A stretch of 64,000 bases of DNA from Methylobacter sp. (lineage in GTDB: Bacteria; Pseudomonadota; Gammaproteobacteria; Methylococcales; Methylomonadaceae), in NCBI GenBank assembly GCA_026399025.1, contig JAPLRU010000049.1, positions 62,001-126,000 on the forward strand, read 5' to 3'. The notes below the pieces were generated by a model. That model saw only the letters and a list, made by a program, of their open reading frames with translations. It was not told where the DNA came from and made no database searches. Positions 43,660-52,895 of the stretch are shown here, one piece after another. Position 1 is the first letter of the stretch. Every line of letters starts with the position of its first letter. A program made the translations under genes and the position numbers.

Positions 43660-44019
43660 TTACGCCAAATCATCCAAATCAAGCCCTAACGCCATGGCTA
43701 TTTTTTTAAGCGCTGCGGCGCTGCCGATGCGCTTACTGCCTTCCATTTGCGCAATGCTTGCTTGCGCCATACCGCATCGTTCCGCTAATTCGGCTTGCGT
43801 CATTTGCCGATACTCACGCCAGACTTTAATTTTATTTTCGCCATCAATCAGGCGATACGCTACCTCACTGGGAACTAACTCATCATCATCCAATTTTGAT
43901 CTTTCATAGGCTGCAACATCTTCCAGTAGCTCAGCTTTCTCCAGCAAATCGTTATAAATGTCGATTGGCACAACCGCATACTGGCGTTGGCCGTTACTCT
44001 CGATAAATTGTACGGTCAT
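43660..44019 (-). CDS. HTH (XRE family) regulator, antitoxin-like
   Basis: A 119-residue protein. Residues about 1-50 (MTVQFIESNGQRQYAVVPID, YNDLLEKAELLEDVAAYERS) resemble a Phd-like region, and residues about 65-119 form an XRE helix-turn-helix (VWREYRQMTQAELAERCGMA, ASIAQMEGSKRIGSAAALKK). Proteins of this build usually partner RelE/HigB toxins, but none is next to it. Repeats fill the upstream side. Confidence 0.8.
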   Translation of the reverse strand: MTVQFIESNGQRQYAVVPIDIYNDLLEKAELLEDVAAYERSKLDDDELVPSEVAYRLIDGENKIKVWREYRQMTQAELAERCGMAQASIAQMEGSKRIGSAAALKKIAMALGLDLDDLA

Positions 44020-44056
44020 TGGTAAATTCCTCCTCTACTACCGATATGACAGCCGG

Positions 44057-44506
44057 ACGGGGTTTCAAACCCCGTCCCGCTTGGAGTATTTTCCACCAAA
44101 AGCCGATTTCCTTTTCGTTCAGCCAAGTTTACGGTGAAAAACCATGTGGCTCCGGGCGTATAAATGCGACGGTAATTAGTCATTGTTCATCGTCAAAGTC
44201 GAGGGATTATTTACGCAAATGATGCGGTTCGTACCTCACCGCATCCTACAAATATTCTCGTTAAAGCATTATAGGACAAGGCCGTAGGATGTGGTGAACG
44301 CAGTGAACCGCATCAATCTCGGACGACGTGAATGTGGTGCGGTTCGTTCCTCACCGCACCCTACGGCCCTCCGTCCGAAACGTAAGGCGGCGGTTAATAC
44401 ACTCGCTTAGCTCAAACATCCCAGAAACGTTAGGGACGGGGTTGCAAACCCCGTCCCGCTTGGGATGTGGTGCGGTTCGTTCCTCACCGCACCCTACGGC
44501 CCTAAA
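44057..44506. repeat. Cluster of dispersed repeats (families B and GACGGGGTTTCAAACCCCGTC)
   Basis: This region contains GACGGGGTTTCAAACCCCGTC near 44057, a variant GACGGGGTTGCAAACCCCGTC near 44434, a full family B copy at 44284-44364, and half copies at 44221-44250 and 44465-44506. No gene is supported. Confidence 0.7.
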
Positions 44507-44517
44507 GATTAAACATA

Positions 44518-44880
44518 TCATCCAACATTCAGGTCGTTTTCAAACTTTATAATCCAACCCAGTAATTTATTCCGAGACCAGCGATTATATAAACATATGT
44601 ATGCAGGAAATGCTGTATCTATAATTCCAAAAATTATCTTGTAACCATCAGCAACATCAACTGATAAGCAATACCCCAACAATAAGGCATTTATTGCCAG
44701 ATATGAGTTATAAAATAAAACTATCGTCCCCCTAGCACGAGTAAGTTTAAAAGCTGGATTTGGCTTAATTCCAATTTTTTTAACAAACGCAATTACAGCT
44801 AATGATAAAACGAGACCTTGAAGGAGCCAAAAAAGAAAGTCATCAGAAACTATGTAGAGCAAAAAGCCTTTCATGATCAC
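44518..44880 (-). CDS. Small membrane protein, function unknown
   Basis: A 120-residue protein with three or four membrane segments (about residues 1-35, 50-75, 78-98). It starts MIMKGFLLYIVSDDFLFWLL and includes the polar piece KPNPAFKLTRARGTIVLFYN. I do not recognise a family. Its composition is more AT-rich than the neighbouring genes. It is bordered by a repeat cluster and hrpA. Confidence 0.45.
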   Translation of the reverse strand: MIMKGFLLYIVSDDFLFWLLQGLVLSLAVIAFVKKIGIKPNPAFKLTRARGTIVLFYNSYLAINALLLGYCLSVDVADGYKIIFGIIDTAFPAYICLYNRWSRNKLLGWIIKFENDLNVG

Positions 44881-45074
44881 ACCTATTAAAAATTATTGTC
44901 ACACCCTTTTAAACAGGTGATCTGTCAAGCCGTAGTCAACGAAAAAAGCCCGGTAGGGTATGTTGCACGTATCTTAAGGTTAACCGTATCATACCACTAC
45001 CTTGAAAATCCGCTTTGCCATGCAAAAAATCACTATCGTCCACTATGCGGTACGTGCAACGCCCCTAACTCGCA

Positions 45075-48000
45075 TCACCCTCTCTCATCCCAAGCCTTAT
45101 CCATCCGCTTTACCGAAACCGGATAAGCCGTTTTAAGCTGCTGGGCAAACAACGAAACCCTGAACTCCTCCAGCATCCACCTAAACGGGTCTTGTTCCGG
45201 GATAACCTTGTCTTTTTTGGCTTGCTTCTCCACATCCTTCCAAAACCGCGTCGCATAACGGTTGGCTTCCTGGACTTTTTGCAAAGTGTTATCGCGTTTA
45301 TCCAGCCGGTATTGCACAGCCTTCAAATAACGCGGGATGGCTTTAAGCTGCTGATAAGGCGTGTTGCGAATAAACCCGGCGTAAATCATCAAATCCAACT
45401 GTTCGTTAATGTCTTTCTCCAGCGGGTCATTCGCATTCAGGCGGTTCAATTGCGTTTTGATAGCGCCATACAACTCCATGACTTCCAGAGCGATTTTCCC
45501 GGCTTCATTGGCGGCGCCGATTAACCCCGCTTTATTTTGCTGCAAGGTTTGCTCAAAAGCCTGCTGGGTGCGGATGGTTCGGCCTTCGACAAACACGCCG
45601 TACAGGACTAAATGCAGCATGTCGTCTTTATACGATGCGCTCGCGTCTGCATTGATAATCGGATGTTTCGGCAAGCGGTTATAGGTCAATTCCGCGGCCG
45701 CCGACTTCGGCATATTTTTGCTTACATAAGTGCATTCCTTGCGCAATTGCAGCTGAAACAAGCGCATTAATCCGGCCTGATGCTGGTGCGCCGCTTTTTG
45801 CTCGGTGTCGAAAATACGCACGCCGACCGCATCGCCTTCATCGATAATCGCGGGGTAGCCGACAAAGGCTTGTCCCTTCTGGATAAACTGGTAGGTCTCC
45901 GGCAAATCGTCGAAGGCCCAACCGATACAGCCGGTGTAATTGAGTTCGTCGGCCGCAATTTGGTCGAAGCTGTCTCCGGCTTTGGTGGTGTGCTTGAGCT
46001 GCAATTTTTTCAGGTCGCGACCGTAATCCAGCAGTTGGCCTTGATCGTCGACCACCCGGAAATTCATCCTCAAATGATCGGTCAAGGTCTCGGTATTCCA
46101 GGCATTGAGCGGAATCGCCTCGCCGGTCAGCTTTCTTAAGCGGTTGCCCAGCCATTCCGGCAACGCGCCTTTAAAATCCGGCTCGATTTCAAGACAGTGT
46201 TTGACGGTTTCCGGCACCGGCACAAAATGTTTCCTGATGTTCTTGGGCAGGGCTTTAATCAGCGCGATGCATTTTTCTTCGAGCAAGCCCGGCACCAGCC
46301 AATCGAACGCCGTTTGCGAGACTTGGTTTAATTGATGCACCGGGATAATCGCGGTCACGCCGTCCTCATTATGGCCCGGCTCGAAGCGGTATTGCAGCGG
46401 AATGGTCAGGTTGCCGATTTTCTTGCTGTCCGGAAAATCCCATTCGTTGACATAGTCTTCCTCGTGCTCGCGCGTTAAATCCTCTTTGGTTAAAAACAGG
46501 ATCTTCGGATTGGCGCGTTCGGCTGTTTTTCGCCAAGTATCCAAGGTAACGCCGCTGACCACCTCGGGCGGCAGTTTGCTGTCGTAGAACTCATAAAGCC
46601 ATTGCTCGTCTTCGACCAAATCGACCCGGCGGCCTTTATGCTGGATCATGCCCACTTCTTCAAGCAGTTTCTGGTTGGCGACATAAAACGGTGCGTTGCT
46701 GTGGTAATCATGATCGACCAGCGCCGAGCGGATAAAAATCTCTCGGGCGGCTTTGGCATCGACATGATCATAAGGAATCTTACGCCCGGCTTGCAGTGTC
46801 AAGCCGTGCAATAGAGTGCGCGAAGACACCATGCAACGCGCGCCTTTCTTTTCCCAATGCGGGTCGTAATAGTTGTGTTTGAGCAGATGTTCGGCACATT
46901 GCTCTATCCATTCCGGCTCGATCCGGGCGACATTGCGCGCGTAAACCTTGCTGGTTTCGACCTGCTCCGCGGCCATGATCCATTTGGGTTTTAGTTTATG
47001 CAGACCTGAGCCGGGGAAGATAAAAAATTTCAAACCGCGCGCGCCGAGGTATTCGTATTGCTCATGGCGAAAACCGATATTGGACAACAAGCCCGGCAAC
47101 AGCGCGCGGTGGATTTTTTCATAACCCGGCTCATCGGTGTTCGGGTGCATTTTTAAATCGCCTTTAACCACCTGCATGATTTGCGCGTGAATATCGAACC
47201 ACTCGCGCATCCGCATATAAGACAGGAAATTATCGCTGCAATATTTGCGCAACTTGCTGTTGGACAAGTGTTTTTTCTTGTCCTCGTAGGTATTCCAAAC
47301 ATTTAAAATAGTTAAAAAATCGGACTCGGGATGACGAAACGCCGCGTGTTTCTGGTCGGCCTGCGCCATTTTATCGGCCGGTTTTTCGCGCGGGTCTTGC
47401 ACACTTAATGCGGAAACGATAATCGCGACTTCGGTTAAACAATGCTCATGCGCGGCGGCGATCAACATCCGGGCCAGCTTGGGATCGGTCGGGAATTTGG
47501 CTAACTGTTTGCCCACTTCGGTCAACTTGCCGGATTTATCCAGCGCATTGACTTCGTGCAACACGGTTTTACCATCCCGAATCATCTTGTCTTCGGGCGG
47601 CTCGATAAACGGGAAGTCTTCAATGTCGCCGAGATTCAACGAGATCATCTGCAAAATAACCGCAGATAAATTGGTGCGCATGATTTCCGGTTCGGTAAAT
47701 TCCGGCCGGGCTAAATAATCATTGTGCGAATACAGCCGGATGCAAATACCCTCAGCGACACGACCGCAGCGCCCTGCCCTTTGATTGGCGGAAGATTGCG
47801 AGATGCGCTCAATCGGCAAACGCTGGATTTTACTACGATGGCTGTAACGGCTGATCCGCGCATGGCCGGTATCGATCACGCAACGAATTCCGGGAACGGT
47901 TAACGAGGTTTCCGCAACGTTGGTCGCCAGCACGATGCGCAGCTTGCCGCCTTTGGGTTTGAACACCCGCTCCTGCTCGCTGACGCTGAGTTTGGAGTAC

Positions 48001-48959
48001 AGCGGCAGGATTTCATATTGGGTCGGGTGGTGTTTTTTTAGCGAATCGGTGGTTTCCCGTATTTCCCGCTCGCCGCTCAGAAAAATCAATATGTCGCCAC
48101 GCAAATCCCGGTACAGCTCGTCAACCGCATCGAGTATCGCGTTTTGCAAATCGTCGGTGGTTTCGTCGGCTTCTTCATCGTCTTTTTGTTCAATAGGACG
48201 GTAACGCACGTCCACCGGATAAGTTCGGCCTGACACTTCAATAATCGGCGCTTTATTGAAATGATCGGAAAAGCGCTGCGTATCGATGGTGGCCGAGGTG
48301 ATGATCAGCTTTAGATCGGGCCGTTTCGGCAGCAGCCATTTCATGTAACCGATCAAAAAATCGATGTTCAAGCTACGCTCATGCGCCTCATCGATAATGA
48401 TGGTGTCGTATTGGTTTAAATAAGGATCGTTTTGCGACTCAGCCAGCAAAATACCGTCGGTCATCAGCTTAACCAATGAATCCGCATGGGTTTTATCGTT
48501 AAAACGGATTTTGTAACCGACCGATTTGCCGATCGTTTCGCCCAGTTCTTCGGCGATGCGGTCGGCGACGGTGCGCGCGGCAATCCGCCTAGGTTGGGTA
48601 TGACCGATAAACCCGGCCGCGCCGCGTCCTATCGACAGGCAAATCTTGGGCAACTGCGTGGTTTTACCGGAACCGGTTTCGCCGCAAACAATCACCACTT
48701 GGTTATCTTGTATCAGTTTGGCAATGTCGTCTTTTTTGCCGGTTACCGGTAAATCGGGGAATGTCAGCACCGGAATGCCGGCAAGGCGTTTGTTCCTGGC
48801 CGCAACCGAGCGTTCAATACGACCGGCCAGCGCATTCAATTCTTGCTCTGATTTTTTACTGCGGCAGCGGTCCAGCTGACGCTTTAATAGATGCCTGTCC
48901 TGGTTAAGACAATGCGCTAATTGATGGGTGAGTTGCTTAATAAGATCGGGGGTGGACAT
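45075..48959 (-). CDS. hrpA: ATP-dependent RNA helicase HrpA
   Basis: A 1294-residue DEAH-box helicase of the full-length HrpA type. Helicase domain 1 has VVIVCGETGSGKTTQLPKIC (motif I), DEAHERSLNIDFLI (motif II) and ITSATIDTQRFSDHF (motif III). Helicase domain 2 contains VLATNVAETSLTVPGIRCV and QRAGRCGRVAEGICIRLYS (motif VI). The helicase-associated and OB-fold domains follow, then a long C-terminal DUF3418-type region. HrpA resolves stalled or collided ribosomes in E. coli. It appears to be monocistronic. Confidence 0.96.
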   Translation of the reverse strand: MSTPDLIKQLTHQLAHCLNQDRHLLKRQLDRCRSKKSEQELNALAGRIERSVAARNKRLAGIPVLTFPDLPVTGKKDDIAKLIQDNQVVIVCGETGSGKTTQLPKICLSIGRGAAGFIGHTQPRRIAARTVADRIAEELGETIGKSVGYKIRFNDKTHADSLVKLMTDGILLAESQNDPYLNQYDTIIIDEAHERSLNIDFLIGYMKWLLPKRPDLKLIITSATIDTQRFSDHFNKAPIIEVSGRTYPVDVRYRPIEQKDDEEADETTDDLQNAILDAVDELYRDLRGDILIFLSGEREIRETTDSLKKHHPTQYEILPLYSKLSVSEQERVFKPKGGKLRIVLATNVAETSLTVPGIRCVIDTGHARISRYSHRSKIQRLPIERISQSSANQRAGRCGRVAEGICIRLYSHNDYLARPEFTEPEIMRTNLSAVILQMISLNLGDIEDFPFIEPPEDKMIRDGKTVLHEVNALDKSGKLTEVGKQLAKFPTDPKLARMLIAAAHEHCLTEVAIIVSALSVQDPREKPADKMAQADQKHAAFRHPESDFLTILNVWNTYEDKKKHLSNSKLRKYCSDNFLSYMRMREWFDIHAQIMQVVKGDLKMHPNTDEPGYEKIHRALLPGLLSNIGFRHEQYEYLGARGLKFFIFPGSGLHKLKPKWIMAAEQVETSKVYARNVARIEPEWIEQCAEHLLKHNYYDPHWEKKGARCMVSSRTLLHGLTLQAGRKIPYDHVDAKAAREIFIRSALVDHDYHSNAPFYVANQKLLEEVGMIQHKGRRVDLVEDEQWLYEFYDSKLPPEVVSGVTLDTWRKTAERANPKILFLTKEDLTREHEEDYVNEWDFPDSKKIGNLTIPLQYRFEPGHNEDGVTAIIPVHQLNQVSQTAFDWLVPGLLEEKCIALIKALPKNIRKHFVPVPETVKHCLEIEPDFKGALPEWLGNRLRKLTGEAIPLNAWNTETLTDHLRMNFRVVDDQGQLLDYGRDLKKLQLKHTTKAGDSFDQIAADELNYTGCIGWAFDDLPETYQFIQKGQAFVGYPAIIDEGDAVGVRIFDTEQKAAHQHQAGLMRLFQLQLRKECTYVSKNMPKSAAAELTYNRLPKHPIINADASASYKDDMLHLVLYGVFVEGRTIRTQQAFEQTLQQNKAGLIGAANEAGKIALEVMELYGAIKTQLNRLNANDPLEKDINEQLDLMIYAGFIRNTPYQQLKAIPRYLKAVQYRLDKRDNTLQKVQEANRYATRFWKDVEKQAKKDKVIPEQDPFRWMLEEFRVSLFAQQLKTAYPVSVKRMDKAWDERG

Positions 48960-49360
48960 CGAAAACAGCCGGATAAGATGACAATACCGTTAAGTTAAGT
49001 TCGTTCTCGGTAAGCTGTGAACGGCTTAAGCGCATTGGATAAAATCCGGCATTATACGTTAATTTATTTTTAACTTACCGATAGACTAAGGGATGATTGT
49101 TGATTAGACTTAAATTCGTAACTACTTAGCGTGACGTGTAAAAGCCCTCTCCAGCGGGACGACCCCATGGATGGGGGAGGTAGGGCAATGCAGGGAGCAG
49201 TTGCCGAGAGGGTTGGGTGAGGGGAATCAAAAAAGCCTATTTTAAATTCTCCTCACCCCGGCCCTCTCCATCAGGAGAGGGAGCCAAGCCGCACCAAAAT
49301 AAGAATTTTCTAGTTGCTGAGTAGTTACTTAAATTCGTCCATCTGATGTGAAGGTGCATC
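48960..49360. other. Intergenic region with a transposon-like repeat
   Basis: It contains the hrpA promoter side and the 49120-49326 element. No gene is seen. Confidence 0.5.
49120..49326. mobile_element. 207-bp MITE-like element with inverted ends and a 12-bp target duplication
   Basis: The ends AACTACTTAGC (49120-49130) and GCTGAGTAGTT (49316-49326) are inverted copies with one mismatch. Directly outside both lies the perfect 12-bp direct repeat ACTTAAATTCGT (49108-49119 and 49327-49338), the signature of a target-site duplication. The interior carries the family A core. No transposase is encoded, so it would move, if at all, with help in trans. Confidence 0.75.
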
Positions 49361-49924
49361 ATGATTTCTTCGCTATCCGGCACTAGATTCCCTACCCAGC
49401 AAGCTGATTATTCTCAGCGGCAGCCGCTTGCTCCAACAAATGATCCGGCTCAGGAAGCCCAAAAAGCCCCAGCGCCCAAGCCTGATGCCAACCAATCGAC
49501 AAGCGGCCAAAACAGCGGGGAACTGTCAGAGGCCGATTTAAAAGTCGTCCGCGAACTTAAACAAACAGATACCGAAGTCAGAGCCCATGAAGCGGCGCAT
49601 ATGGCGGCGGCCGGCGGCATTGCTACCGGCGGCGCAACTTTCGGTTATCAGCAAGGCCCCGACGGCGTTCGCTATGCCGTTAGCGGCGAGGTCAATATAG
49701 ATACCTCTCCGGTTTCAGGCGATCCGGCCGCAACCTTACGCAAAGCCGACACCATCAGAAGAGCCGCCTTGGCTCCGGCCGAACCCTCCGGCCCGGATAT
49801 GCGGGTTGCGGCAAGCGCAACGGCAATGGCCGCACGGGCGCAAGTTGAATTGCTACAGAAAAATCAGAACAGCCAAAATGGTTATAAAAACCATTTGGGA
49901 AGCCAAATCGACCTGTCCGCATAA
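49361..49924 (+). CDS. Putative metalloprotease-like protein (SprA-related / CJM1_0395 type)
   Basis: A 187-residue protein. Residues 1-60 are Gln/Pro-rich and low-complexity. The conserved part runs from about 65 (VRELKQTDTEVRAHEAAHMA) through GYQQGPDGVRYAVSGEVNID to ADTIRRAALAPAEPSGPDMR. HEAAH is of the HExxH kind found in metallopeptidases, and the family is annotated as putative metalloprotease. Activity is not proven. No signal peptide is seen. Confidence 0.75.
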   Translation: MISSLSGTRFPTQQADYSQRQPLAPTNDPAQEAQKAPAPKPDANQSTSGQNSGELSEADLKVVRELKQTDTEVRAHEAAHMAAAGGIATGGATFGYQQGPDGVRYAVSGEVNIDTSPVSGDPAATLRKADTIRRAALAPAEPSGPDMRVAASATAMAARAQVELLQKNQNSQNGYKNHLGSQIDLSA

Positions 49925-50048
49925 ACTTAAATCTCCGCCGACCTATTCGAAATAACGATGCGATACCGGCCGTGCAACCTGAAAATCAACAATCCTATAA
50001 AAATGGCGCCATCGACGTCCCAATCAGGATGTCGCTGACCTCGGCGCT

Positions 50049-50114
50049 TATAGAGTCTGGAATTAATATAGCGACGCATGGAACGATGTCGCTTTATTCA
50101 TTTCGGACCCTATA
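50049..50114. repeat. Very short relative of the TATAG...CTATA repeat
   Basis: A 66-bp copy: TATAGAGTCTGGAATTAATA at the left, then TAGCGACGCATGGAACG, GATGTCGCTTTATTC, and CCCTATA at the right. It keeps the outer parts (AATATAGCGAC and GTCGCTTTAT) but lacks the family A core, so it may be the minimal form into which the core was added. It lies 28 bp before rpiA. Confidence 0.6.
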
Positions 50115-50141
50115 ATTCTAGCTGACATTAAGGAGCAAACC

Positions 50142-50828
50142 ATGAATGATAAAGAACGTATTGCCCAACATGCCGCCCTGCAAGTCGCAGACGGGATGCT
50201 GGTTGGCCTGGGCACCGGCTCCACGGCAAATTGCTTTATTGAAGCGCTGGCCTGTCGTAGCCGTGAACAGGGACTTAAAGTAACCACGGTTTCCAGCTCG
50301 ACGGCGAGTGCGATTAAAGCGCAACAACTCGGCTTAACCGTGCTGGACTTCGAGCAGGTGAAGCATGTGGATATGTATGTCGATGGCGCTGATGAGGTAT
50401 CGCCGGAGTTAAACTTGCTGAAAGGCCAAGGCGCGGATTTGGTCCGCGAAAAACTGCTGGCAACCGCGAGTGAACAATTTTTAGTCTTGATTGAAGCGAA
50501 TAAGTTAGTTGAGCGTATCGGCGGGCGTTTTGCGATCCCCATTGAAGTCATGCCTTTTGCCTGGCAACTGGTCAAAAAGCAGTTGGAAGCAAACGGCGGG
50601 CTTGGCGATTTACGGCAAAATGCCAATCAAAACGGTTATGCGCTCAGCGCTTACGGCAGCTTGATATTGGATATGCGCTTTGATGAACGGATGGATGCCG
50701 GAACGCTCAACGACCTGTTAAACGGCATTCCCGGCATTGTTGAGCATGGCATTTTTTACCGCTTGGCGACGACGGTTTTGGTTGGGAAAGACGGCCAAGT
50801 ACAACAACGGCAAATCGGCAATCTGTAA
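50142..50828 (+). CDS. rpiA: Ribose-5-phosphate isomerase A
   Basis: RpiA interconverts ribose-5-phosphate and ribulose-5-phosphate in the pentose phosphate pathway and, in type I methanotrophs, the regeneration branch of the RuMP cycle. The 228-residue protein has the signatures VGLGTGSTANCFIEALACRS, VSSSTASAIKAQQLGL, then VDMYVDGADEVSPELNLLKG and KGQGADLVREKLLATAS. AAGGAG precedes the ATG. Confidence 0.97.
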   Translation: MNDKERIAQHAALQVADGMLVGLGTGSTANCFIEALACRSREQGLKVTTVSSSTASAIKAQQLGLTVLDFEQVKHVDMYVDGADEVSPELNLLKGQGADLVREKLLATASEQFLVLIEANKLVERIGGRFAIPIEVMPFAWQLVKKQLEANGGLGDLRQNANQNGYALSAYGSLILDMRFDERMDAGTLNDLLNGIPGIVEHGIFYRLATTVLVGKDGQVQQRQIGNL

Positions 50829-50850
50829 CGCCTCTTTTTGCAAAGAGGCG
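50829..50850 (+). terminator. Hairpin directly after rpiA
   Basis: A nine-pair stem CGCCTCTTT / AAAGAGGCG with a four-base loop, one base after the rpiA stop. There is no T tail on either strand. It separates converging genes. Confidence 0.5.
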
Positions 50851-50867
50851 TACATGTCGAATATTTC

Positions 50868-51917
50868 TTAGCCCTCGTCGGCAACTACCGCGGCTTTGCG
50901 CTTCAGGTCCTTATTAAGCCGTTGCAGGCGTTTAATCATTTCTTTTTTCAGCTGTTCGCGGCCTATCGAATGCCTTAAACCGCTGCCGATTCCGGTGACT
51001 TGATCGGTAGAGCTGCGGGTTGAATAAAACACCAATGTCCCGTCTTTATAAGGCAGTCCTCCGGCAACGATATGGCTGGAATTATAAGAGTGTCCGACAT
51101 AAAACTGCCGGGCCAAAATAATACCGCCCGCGTCGCCGGTGACCATAATCCGGTGATTAAGAATAGGAGTGGGCCGGTCCTCGACGTTGCGATTCGCCCA
51201 GGTAAACTGTTCGACCGAATTGGCCGGTAATGCGGCGGGATAATTAAGCCAGGCTTGTTGTAATTCCGGAAAGTAGCGCGCCCAGGCTTTGCTGTTGACG
51301 GCGTCGTTACGCAATTCCGCCGCAGGGTCGGCATTGCCGCTGCCGCGATGGTAAGCGGCAATGCCGGACAAGCCGCTTTTCCGGTAAGCCTGTAAGCGTT
51401 GCACTAGAAATTCCCGGTATTTTTGGTTGGCGGCTTTTAATAGCGTTTTGTCATCGGCATCCTCCAAGCTATCGTCCAGCTTTTTCACGCTATCGAACTC
51501 CGATTTCGACAAGTTGAATTCGCTGCCCGGCTCGGCCTCCAAAAACGCCTTGGCTTCGTCGAGCTGTTTATCGGTAAAGGCGAATTTTTTGAAGCTATTA
51601 ACGTCGGCGTTATTGCTCAGCGATCCGGAAGCGATGATATTGCTTTCGCTGGAGCCAAGATTGCCGCGTTTGATGTAATCGACAATTTTCGGCAAAGCGA
51701 CCGGCAAGATCATCGCAACGCCGATAGCAAGTTCTTTCTGGCTGGTTTCGCTGACGTCGTAAGCAACGATTTCGCCGCGCTCAAGTTGAGCGATTTGTGC
51801 CGCGCCGATACCGAAGTTTTGCAGGGCTTGTTGCGGACTGGGGGCGTCTTCGGCATGGCTAGATAAACAGAATAAAGCAGCCAGTATTAGAAGTGGGATT
51901 GAGCGTTTGTTGAGCAT
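50868..51917 (-). CDS. Secreted protein, function unknown
   Basis: A 349-residue protein with a signal peptide (SIPLLILAALFCLSSHAEDA). The mature part is helical then mixed: VAMILPVALPKIVDYIKRGN is a hydrophobic stretch, a middle part is rich in Asp, Lys and Glu (LDDSLEDADDKTLLKAANQK), and later parts include YHRGSGNADPAAELRN and a basic C-terminus (REQLKKEMIKRLQRLNKDLK). I do not recognise the family. It appears to be monocistronic. Confidence 0.65.
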   Translation of the reverse strand: MLNKRSIPLLILAALFCLSSHAEDAPSPQQALQNFGIGAAQIAQLERGEIVAYDVSETSQKELAIGVAMILPVALPKIVDYIKRGNLGSSESNIIASGSLSNNADVNSFKKFAFTDKQLDEAKAFLEAEPGSEFNLSKSEFDSVKKLDDSLEDADDKTLLKAANQKYREFLVQRLQAYRKSGLSGIAAYHRGSGNADPAAELRNDAVNSKAWARYFPELQQAWLNYPAALPANSVEQFTWANRNVEDRPTPILNHRIMVTGDAGGIILARQFYVGHSYNSSHIVAGGLPYKDGTLVFYSTRSSTDQVTGIGSGLRHSIGREQLKKEMIKRLQRLNKDLKRKAAVVADEG

Positions 51918-52552
51918 AAAGTTTCCTGTTTTATGAAAGGGTTAGGGTTTAATACTGTTGACTTCGATGTGATAAATGCTGGGTACGCGAGTTTTGTCCG
52001 CCCGTAGCAAAGCCGGACGGAGGCGCATCATTTAGCTAGCGACTCTTAAAGCTCAAACCGAACACTCAAATTCTTGAACGACACACGTTACGGTACCAAA
52101 GGAATGGTAAAAAGAGCAATCATAGGCCTAAATTTTCGGCAAATAATTATGCTCAATTACAAGCTGATAACATGACTGGAATAGTTGAAAAGTTTGGATT
52201 TGTTAATTGCTGACGATGAAAAGGATAGTTAGGGCTTTCAAAGTCGCTGTCGCAGTTAGTATGGCAAAATTTGATTGCCGCATTGATGGGGATTGGGAGT
52301 AGAACCAGATACAAGCTAGATAATTTGGAAAAACAGGAAGTATAAGCAAGCTTGAATTAGCAAAAGCTGGAAACCGATGCGGGTTACGGTTTTTTGTACC
52401 TGAAATTTAGGTAAGTGCTGCGGGTGTTTTTTCTATCGACTAAATATTTACAGTTGAACCTAAGCATTAAACAAATGCAGTTACAAACTGATTATATTTA
52501 TAATGAAAAGCGAACAATGAAATTATCAAACCTTGGTAAGTGCTTGATTTAC
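51918..52552. other. Long intergenic region before the tRNA cluster
   Basis: About 635 bp with no supported gene and AT-rich stretches. A small plus-strand frame here (52415-52633) runs into the tRNA-His sequence and is an artefact. TTGACTTCGATGTGATAAATG near 51958 looks loosely like a promoter start, but no gene follows on that strand. Confidence 0.35.
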
Positions 52553-52629
52553 TGGGGTGAACGACGGGGCTCGAACCCGCGACAACCGGAATCACAATCC
52601 GGGACTCTACCAACTGAGCTACGCTCACC
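52553..52629 (-). tRNA. tRNA-His (GTG)
   Basis: The minus strand starts with G-1 followed by GTGAGCGTAGCTCAGTTGG, has the anticodon loop GGATTGTGATTCC (GTG), and ends GTTCACCCCA with an encoded CCA. The extra G at -1 pairs with C73, the hallmark of tRNA-His. Last gene of the three-tRNA operon. Confidence 0.95.
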
Positions 52630-52652
52630 ATAATATGGGGATTTTTTACGAA

Positions 52653-52729
52653 TGGTGCGCTTGGCAGGACTCGAACCTGCGACCCCCGGCTTAGAAGGCC
52701 GGTGCTCTATCCGGTTGAGCTACAAGCGC
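52653..52729 (-). tRNA. tRNA-Arg (TCT)
   Basis: The minus strand reads GCGCTTGTAGCTCAACCGGA, then GGCCTTCTAAGCC with anticodon TCT, then GGTTCGAGTCC and an encoded CCA after GCGCA. Middle gene of the operon, 23 bp before tRNA-His. Confidence 0.95.
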
Positions 52730-52734
52730 TAAAT

Positions 52735-52811
52735 TGGTCGGGGTAGAGAGATTCGAACTCCCGACATCCTGCTCCCAAAGCAGGCGCGCTACCAAACTGC
52801 GCTATACCCCG
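52735..52811 (-). tRNA. tRNA-Pro (TGG)
   Basis: The minus strand reads CGGGGTATAGCGCAGTTTGG, then CTGCTTTGGGAGCAG with anticodon TGG, then AGTTCGAATCTCT and an encoded CCA. First gene of the operon, 5 bp before tRNA-Arg. Confidence 0.95.
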
Positions 52812-52866
52812 ACAATCTCCTTTTAATGGCTTGCTAAGCTTTCTAACCACTCTTGAAGAGCTACCT

Positions 52867-52895
52867 ATGATAACGATGCTTTCTCATATCGTCAA
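52867..52895 (-). promoter_or_regulatory. Sigma70-type promoter of the tRNA operon
   Basis: On the minus strand TTGACG (52890-52895) and TATCAT (52867-52872) are separated by exactly 17 bp. The start of transcription would be near 52860, about 50 bp before tRNA-Pro. An AT-rich tract lies just upstream of the -35 box, as in UP elements of stable RNA promoters. Confidence 0.75.

Noticed and set aside
52415-52633. Plus-strand frame ending in a tRNA gene (ending LPTELRSP)
   Set aside because: The C-terminal half is the antisense of tRNA-His, a familiar annotation artefact.
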